Shown one piece after another: positions 59,578 through 64,000 of a stretch of 64,000 nucleotides of DNA. The stretch's first letter is position 1; each line of letters starts with the position of its first letter. The position numbers were made by a program, and so were the translations under genes. The DNA is from an uncultured Bacilli bacterium. Lineage in GTDB: Bacteria; Bacillota_I; Bacilli_A; RF39; UBA660. Location: assembly GCA_934149105.1 (NCBI GenBank), contig CAKPDP010000004.1, positions 1 through 64,000 of the forward strand. Reading direction: 5' to 3'. Below the pieces are notes generated by a model that was not told the origin of the DNA, did not search any database, and saw nothing but the letters and a program-made list of their open reading frames with translations.

Positions 59578-60105
59578 ATGAAATTACTAATTGTTTCTGA
59601 TATTCATGGTTCTTTATATTACACTCAAAAATTGCTTTCCATATATCATCAAATTAAGCCTGACAAAGTACTAATCTTAGGAGATGTCTTATATCATGGA
59701 CCTCGAAATAAATTGCCGAAAGGTTATAATCCTCATGAAGTATATGAATTACTAAATAGTATCAGTGCTAATATTGTTGCCGTAAGAGGAAATTGCGATG
59801 CTGAGGTTGACCAAACCGTTTTAAATTTTGACGTTCGCCAAGACTATCACCCACTTGAAGTAGATGGCTATCGCTTTATCTTAACCCATGGCCATGTTAA
59901 TGATAAGTTACCAAACTTAACTAATAAAGATATTGTCCTAAGTGGCCATACTCACGTTTATAAGTTAGATAAGAAAAATATTAATCCAGGTAGTATTTCT
60001 CTACCGAAAGTCCATTCAGAACATACCTTTATAATATATGAAAATAAAGAATTTAAACTATATGATGAAAATTTAAACCTTCTTCAAAGTTTAATTTTAG
60101 AATAG
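59578..60105 (+). CDS. yfcE: YfcE/MJ0936-family metallophosphoesterase
   Basis: Phosphodiesterase of 175 residues with all metal-binding motifs: LIVSDIHGSLYYTQKLL, ILGDVLYHGPR, VRGNCDAEVD, ILTHGHVND and LSGHTHVYKLD, closing with NPGSISLPK. Biological substrate unknown. GAGGTAAG precedes the ATG, and an extended -10 box lies at about 59539-59547. The pilin-like gene follows after 10 bases, so both are on one transcript. Confidence 0.92.
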   Translation: MKLLIVSDIHGSLYYTQKLLSIYHQIKPDKVLILGDVLYHGPRNKLPKGYNPHEVYELLNSISANIVAVRGNCDAEVDQTVLNFDVRQDYHPLEVDGYRFILTHGHVNDKLPNLTNKDIVLSGHTHVYKLDKKNINPGSISLPKVHSEHTFIIYENKEFKLYDENLNLLQSLILE

Positions 60106-60115
60106 GGGGAATATT

Positions 60116-60541
60116 ATGAATAGAAAAGGCTTTACCTTAATAGAGTTATTAGCGGTCTTAGTTATTTTATCTTTAATTATGACAGTTACCGTTACAAGCG
60201 TAATTAGTATTTATAAAGGTAGCAAAGATAAATCAGAAGAAGCCTTTAAAAAGGTTTTAACTAGTAGCATTGAAGACTATATAACTCTTCACTATCTTGA
60301 CTTTAATGATAAATCAACCTTTAAATTAAAAGCACTAGAAGATGAAGGAATAATCACAGAAAAAGATCTAATAAATCCTAAAAATAAAGGAACCAGCAAA
60401 GCTGAGTGCAATATAAACGAGGAAGTAACAATAACAGAAAACAACAAAGAGTCATATTGCTTTAAGGTTGATTTATCAAATAGTTGTGGTATTTCCTTAA
60501 ATACTTGTGATAATAACAGTGATATCCATACGATTGGATAG
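60116..60541 (+). CDS. Type IV prepilin-like protein
   Basis: The 141-residue protein starts MNRKGFTLIELLAVLVILSL, a full prepilin leader with Gly before the cut and Glu at +5. The soluble part has four cysteines (KAECNINEE, ESYCFKV, SNSCGISLNTC), like the pilin at 17.1 kb. It sits between yfcE and lspA. Probably a minor pseudopilin of a competence or secretion machine whose other parts are at 5.5 and 6.9 kb. Confidence 0.8.
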   Translation: MNRKGFTLIELLAVLVILSLIMTVTVTSVISIYKGSKDKSEEAFKKVLTSSIEDYITLHYLDFNDKSTFKLKALEDEGIITEKDLINPKNKGTSKAECNINEEVTITENNKESYCFKVDLSNSCGISLNTCDNNSDIHTIG

Positions 60542-60553
60542 AAAGGACTTTAT

Positions 60554-61036
60554 ATGAAAAAAACTTATTTAGTAGCGTGTATTTTTATCATTATAGACTA
60601 TGTCTCCAAAATCTTAGTCAGTACCTTTATTCCTCTGAATAAAAGTGTTTCTCTTCTTGGAAATTTTCTTAAAATAACTTATGTCAAAAATACTGGTACC
60701 GCCTTTAGTATGTTTAGTAATTATACTTATTTCATTGCCTTCATTAGTGCTATCGTTATCTTACTTTTATTATATTATGTTTATAAGAAAGATAAAATTT
60801 CGTCTTTAGAAGGCCTCTGCTATGGACTTATAATTGGAGGAGCCACCGGTAATTTAATTGATAGAATTATTTATGGCTATGTTATAGATTTTATTGAAGT
60901 AAATATCTTTAATTATCCCTATCCAATTTTTAATCTAGCCGATAGCTTTATCGTCGTAGCTTTTATTATTCTAGTTATCATGGAAATAAAGAAAGATATA
61001 CTTGCCAAAAAGACTAAAAAGAAATATAATAATTAA
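60554..61036 (+). CDS. lspA: Lipoprotein signal peptidase (signal peptidase II)
   Basis: Cuts the signal peptide of lipoproteins in the membrane. The 160-residue protein has four helices, NTGTAFSMFSNYTYF (the NxGAxF-type motif), GGATGNLIDRIIYGYVIDFIEV with the first catalytic Asp, and IFNLADSFIVVAFIIL with the second. GAAAGGAC precedes the ATG. It is followed by rluD after 20 bases, a gene pair kept in many Firmicutes. Confidence 0.95.
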   Translation: MKKTYLVACIFIIIDYVSKILVSTFIPLNKSVSLLGNFLKITYVKNTGTAFSMFSNYTYFIAFISAIVILLLLYYVYKKDKISSLEGLCYGLIIGGATGNLIDRIIYGYVIDFIEVNIFNYPYPIFNLADSFIVVAFIILVIMEIKKDILAKKTKKKYNN

Positions 61037-61056
61037 CATAAAAAAGGAGGTTTGCT

Positions 61057-61956
61057 ATGGAATTAGTTGCTGAAGAAGGAAAAATAAGATTAGATAAATA
61101 CTTAATGTCCCAATTAGACTACAGTAGAAGTAAAATTCAAAAAATGATCGAAACTGAAAATATTTTAGTGAATGCTAAGGCTACCAAAAATAATTATAAT
61201 TTAAAGAATGGAGATAAAATTTTTATTAATACTGATTATCAAGAAGAAGTAGATATTGTTCCTGAAAATATCCCTTTAGATATCTATTATGAAGATGATG
61301 ATGTCTTAGTTGTAAATAAACCTAGTGGAATGGTTGTTCATCCCGCTCCTGGTAATTATAGTGGTACCCTAGTTAATGCTCTTATGTATCATTGCAATAA
61401 CAATTTAAGTAGTGTCAACGGTAAGATAAGACCCGGTATAGTTCATAGAATAGATGCCGATACTTCTGGCCTCCTTTTAGTTGCCAAAAATGATTTTGCC
61501 CACAATTTCATTGCCGATAAACTAAGTAGAAAAGAAATCTATAGAAAGTATATAGCCCTTGTCCAAGGTGTAATTGAAGAAGATACTGCTACTATTGATG
61601 CTCCTATTGGAAGAGATAAAAATAATCGCAAAAAAATGTGCGTTACAGCCGATAACTCTAAGAATGCCATAACCCATATTCGTGTTCTAAAACGTTACCA
61701 GACTTCCACTCTTATTGAATGCGTTCTAGAAACTGGTAGAACCCATCAAATAAGAGTTCATCTAGCCTACATTAATCATCCTGTTGTAAATGATCCTGTC
61801 TATGGTTATAATAAATTAGATGATAAAGATTTTGGCCAAATGCTTCATGCCGAAACTATTGGCTTTGAACACCCTAGAACTCATAAGTACCTAGAGTTTA
61901 CCAGCCCAGTACCAAAGAGATTTCAAGAAATTTTAGAAGACTATCAGAATAGATAA
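61057..61956 (+). CDS. rluD: Large-subunit rRNA pseudouridine synthase RluD family
   Basis: The 299-residue protein has an S4 domain (IRLDKYLMSQLDYSRSKIQK) and a RluD catalytic domain: VVNKPSGMVVHPAPGNYSGT, VHRIDADTSGLLLVAKND with the catalytic Asp, LECVLETGRTHQIRVHLAY. In Bacillus the same gene (ylyB) follows lspA. AAAAAGGAGG precedes the ATG. Confidence 0.93.
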   Translation: MELVAEEGKIRLDKYLMSQLDYSRSKIQKMIETENILVNAKATKNNYNLKNGDKIFINTDYQEEVDIVPENIPLDIYYEDDDVLVVNKPSGMVVHPAPGNYSGTLVNALMYHCNNNLSSVNGKIRPGIVHRIDADTSGLLLVAKNDFAHNFIADKLSRKEIYRKYIALVQGVIEEDTATIDAPIGRDKNNRKKMCVTADNSKNAITHIRVLKRYQTSTLIECVLETGRTHQIRVHLAYINHPVVNDPVYGYNKLDDKDFGQMLHAETIGFEHPRTHKYLEFTSPVPKRFQEILEDYQNR

Positions 61957-62008
61957 TTGCTATTTCTAAAAAAATATACTATAATTAAAAAGGTGATGAG
62001 GTGATAAT

Positions 62009-62503
62009 ATGTATATTGATTTAACTAGTCTTGTTACTAATAGAGAAAATACCTTAAAAATAGATGAATATCCTAAAATATCAGAAGAACTATTAAAGAC
62101 CAGTCCTCTTAGTGATCTTGAAAATATTCATCTTACTGGTACAATAAAAAAAATAGTCGATGAATATGAATTTTTAGGTCAGATTACTGGTAATATGATT
62201 CTTCCAGATGATGTAACTCTAGAAGCAGTCAAAATCCCCTTAAATATAAATTTTGACGAAATATTTGCTGAAAATGATCCGAATAATGAAAATAATTTAA
62301 CAATTATACAGAATAGACTTGATATTCTTCCATTTTTGTGGCAAAATATTATATTGGAAGTCCCTTTAAAAGTTAGAGGCAATAAAAAAGACATAAAACT
62401 AGAAGGGGATGGATGGCGACTTATCACAGAAGAAGATTTAAAAACCTCTGATAATTCACCATTTAGTAATCTACAACAAATGCTAGATTCAAGGAAGGAG
62501 TGA
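62009..62503 (+). CDS. YceD/DUF177 family protein
   Basis: The 164-residue protein belongs to the DUF177 (YceD) family, which lies before rpmF in most bacteria and is linked to 23S rRNA or large-subunit assembly. Visible are the central LTGTIKKIVDEYEFLGQITG and the later beta part. The metal-binding Cys pair seen in some members is absent. GAGGTGATAAT precedes the ATG. Its TGA is six bases before the rpmF start, and the rpmF ribosome site lies in its last codons. Confidence 0.8.
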   Translation: MYIDLTSLVTNRENTLKIDEYPKISEELLKTSPLSDLENIHLTGTIKKIVDEYEFLGQITGNMILPDDVTLEAVKIPLNINFDEIFAENDPNNENNLTIIQNRLDILPFLWQNIILEVPLKVRGNKKDIKLEGDGWRLITEEDLKTSDNSPFSNLQQMLDSRKE

Positions 62504-62508
62504 TTAAC

Positions 62509-62697
62509 ATGGCAGTTCCATTTAGAAAAGTTAGTAAAACTAGAAGAGATATGAGAAGAACCCATTATAAAGTTACTGCTAATGGACTTGTTGAATGTAC
62601 TAATTGTCATGAGATGATTAGACCTCATAGAGCTTGTCCAAAATGCGGATACTATAAGGGTAAAGATGTAAAATCTAAAGAAGTTAAAGCTGCATAG
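62509..62697 (+). CDS. rpmF: 50S ribosomal protein L32
   Basis: The 62-residue protein starts AVPFRKVSKTRRDMRRTHYK and keeps the zinc ribbon (CTNC and CPKC), so it is the zinc-binding form. GAAGGAGTGATT sits before ATG 62509; an in-frame ATG at 62500 would overlap that site. Co-transcribed with the DUF177 gene, and a terminator overlaps the stop codon. Confidence 0.96.
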   Translation: MAVPFRKVSKTRRDMRRTHYKVTANGLVECTNCHEMIRPHRACPKCGYYKGKDVKSKEVKAA

Positions 62698-62714
62698 TTC
62701 TATGTAGTTTTTTT
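62689..62714 (+). terminator. Intrinsic terminator after rpmF
   Basis: GCTGCATA and TATGTAGT pair (two G-U) around GTTC and run into seven T. The stem begins in the last codons of rpmF. Confidence 0.8.
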
Positions 62715-62803
62715 AATGCCCAAATTTATTTGTAAAATTTTCTAAATAAAATTTTAATTTAATCCCAGGTATGGTATAATTGTCTTAAGAGAGTTGGTAG
62801 AGT

Positions 62804-64000
62804 ATGAGTAAACTAAAAGAAAAAAGATTAATTAATGATATGCGTTTATTATCCTTAGATATGATAAATGAAGCTGGAACTGGTCATCCTGGTATAGCCC
62901 TAGATGCTGCTCCTATTATGTATGCTTTATTCCATGATCAAATGAATTTTGATCTAGAACATCCTGAATGGTTTAATAGAGATCGTCTCGTTCTTTCTGC
63001 AGGCCATGGTAGTAGTCTTTTATATGCCTATTTATATGCTACCTTTGGAGAATACACCCTAAATGATTTGAAAAATTTCCGTAGCATCTATTCCAAAACC
63101 CCTGGACACCCCGAATATAATATTCAAAATCGTATTGAGTGTACCACAGGACCTCTTGGTCAAGGCTTAGCAACTGCTGTTGGTATGGCTATTGGCCAAA
63201 AATATCAAAGTACCCTTAATAGTAAAAAATTAAAACTATTTGATTATAATATCTTTGTCGTTTGTGGTGACGGAGATCTAATGGAAGGCCTTTCCTATGA
63301 AGCTGCTTTCTTAGCGGGCAAATACGAACTAGATAATTTAATCGTTTTATGGGATGCCAATAAAGTTAGTTTAGATGGCGAATTAGAAGATGATTTTACT
63401 ACTAAAATAGCGGACATGTATATCGATTTAGGTTGGACAGTCCTTGATGTTAAAAATGGTGAAAAAGTAAAAGAAATTAATAAAGCTATCAATACTGCAA
63501 GAAAGAGTAGTGGACCTGTTTTAATAGTAGTAAATAATACTATAGGTATTTATTCTAAATATGAAGGAACTTGTAAAATTCATGGTTCTCTTGAAGAAGA
63601 TGATTTAAATAACATCAGAGAAGAATTAGAAGGATTAGGACCATTTACCGTTGATACTAATAATCTAGCCCTTTATCGTCAAGATATAAAAGATAGAGTA
63701 GATAATAACTATAGTAATTGGTATAATACTTATCAAAGATATATGGATGAAATGCCCGAGAAAGAAAAAAATAAAGCCCTATCAATCCTTACTAATGAAG
63801 AAATAACCTTAAGATTAGATAATGTTATTGATACTACTAAACTATTTATAGATAAAACTATGCGTGATATAAATTATCAAATTATGAATGTTATAGGGGC
63901 CTTTATCCCAAATTTCATGGGAGGAAGTGCCGATCTTTTCCAAAGTACCAAGACTTACCTTAAAGGGAAATTAGATTTTGGAAGTGATTGCTATAATGGC
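62804..64000 (+). CDS. tkt: Transketolase, N-terminal part (runs off the window)
   Basis: The first 399 codons of a transketolase are present: MINEAGTGHPGIALDAAPIM-type start, RDRLVLSAGHGSSLLYAYLY, ECTTGPLGQGLATAVGMAIG, VVCGDGDLMEGLSYEAAFL and WDANKVSLDGE cover the thiamine-diphosphate domain. The pyrimidine-binding domain begins near 63830 (NVIGAFIPNFMGGSADLFQS). Moves two-carbon units in the pentose phosphate pathway. A -10 box TATAAT with TG at 62775-62780 probably drives it. The C-terminal half lies beyond the window. Confidence 0.95.
   Translation, partial: MSKLKEKRLINDMRLLSLDMINEAGTGHPGIALDAAPIMYALFHDQMNFDLEHPEWFNRDRLVLSAGHGSSLLYAYLYATFGEYTLNDLKNFRSIYSKTPGHPEYNIQNRIECTTGPLGQGLATAVGMAIGQKYQSTLNSKKLKLFDYNIFVVCGDGDLMEGLSYEAAFLAGKYELDNLIVLWDANKVSLDGELEDDFTTKIADMYIDLGWTVLDVKNGEKVKEINKAINTARKSSGPVLIVVNNTIGIYSKYEGTCKIHGSLEEDDLNNIREELEGLGPFTVDTNNLALYRQDIKDRVDNNYSNWYNTYQRYMDEMPEKEKNKALSILTNEEITLRLDNVIDTTKLFIDKTMRDINYQIMNVIGAFIPNFMGGSADLFQSTKTYLKGKLDFGSDCYNG

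Noticed and set aside
1..64000. Use of TGA as a tryptophan codon (mycoplasma code)
   Set aside because: dnaG, rsmE, tag and the DUF177 gene end at TGA at the expected length, and tryptophan is TGG throughout.
1..64000. CRISPR arrays, rRNA, tRNA, insertion sequences or prophage
   Set aside because: I saw no regular spaced repeats, no tRNA cloverleaf or rRNA sequence, and no transposase, integrase or phage structural gene.

Overview
The window is one stretch of a low-GC chromosome with the gene content of a Gram-positive (Firmicutes/Bacilli-type) bacterium. Evidence for this includes dnaG-rpoD-trmK in one operon, hrcA-grpE-dnaK-dnaJ-rsmE behind CIRCE operators, spoVS, class B sortase, FemXAB, undecaprenol kinase, GlmR/YvcK and YqfQ. 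Sigma-A promoters, strong AGGAGG ribosome binding sites and short T-tailed terminators are everywhere. TGA is a normal stop (dnaG, rsmE and tag end with it), so the code is the standard bacterial one and not the mycoplasma one. The style (very AT-rich, compact, many small operons) suggests an uncultured gut-type Bacilli lineage near RF39/Erysipelotrichales. That placement is inference only.

Layout. 0-4.8 kb: a structured-RNA tail, queA, dnaG-rpoD-trmK. 4.8-7.7 kb: yqfQ (minus strand), then pilC-like and prepilin peptidase genes. 7.7-9.6 kb: rluB, spoVS, mtnN. 9.7-14.1 kb: rpsL-rpsG-fusA-tuf. 14.4-20 kb: femX (minus), dacA, a pilin-like gene, hemW, mscS, an HD protein. 20-21.6 kb: an unusual island of very small genes: a 14-codon gene with its own promoter and terminator, a degenerate CPBP membrane protein, a 51-residue membrane peptide and a decayed fragment. 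21.6-29 kb: obg, a hypothetical, a hybrid histidine kinase, two membrane-anchored proteins (one frameshifted) and a divergent sigma factor. 29-36.4 kb: the heat-shock operon with two unfamiliar inserts. 36.5-39.6 kb: PAP2, dgkA, DUF3048, glmR. 39.7-46 kb: uvrB, a serpin-sortase B operon and a divergent sortase substrate. 46.3-54.6 kb: HMA protein-desulfurase-TtcA, DUF2798, ybaK, an ogt pseudogene, tag, DUF1848, dxs, thioesterase, a truncated MerR gene, yqeK. 54.7-64 kb: a heterodimeric ABC exporter, a cytidylate-kinase-like gene, yfcE, a pilin-like gene, lspA-rluD, yceD-rpmF and the start of tkt.

How the genes work together. Most of the window is core replication, transcription, translation, chaperone and envelope machinery. 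Pilus/competence parts (membrane platform, prepilin peptidase, two prepilin-like proteins) are scattered, and no motor ATPase is seen here. The sortase B gene, the membrane-tethered serpin and the NPNTF-signal surface protein form one cell-surface locus. Decay is visible in four places (ogt, a MerR gene, a secreted-protein gene, a short fragment at 21.4 kb). The best candidates for something undescribed are the 14-codon gene at 20.1 kb with its CPBP neighbour, the extended sigma factor at 27.4 kb, the serpin/sortase locus, and the additions to the heat-shock operon (twin CIRCE boxes, Cys-rich GrpE head, a 50-residue coupled ORF, an unknown gene between dnaK and dnaJ).
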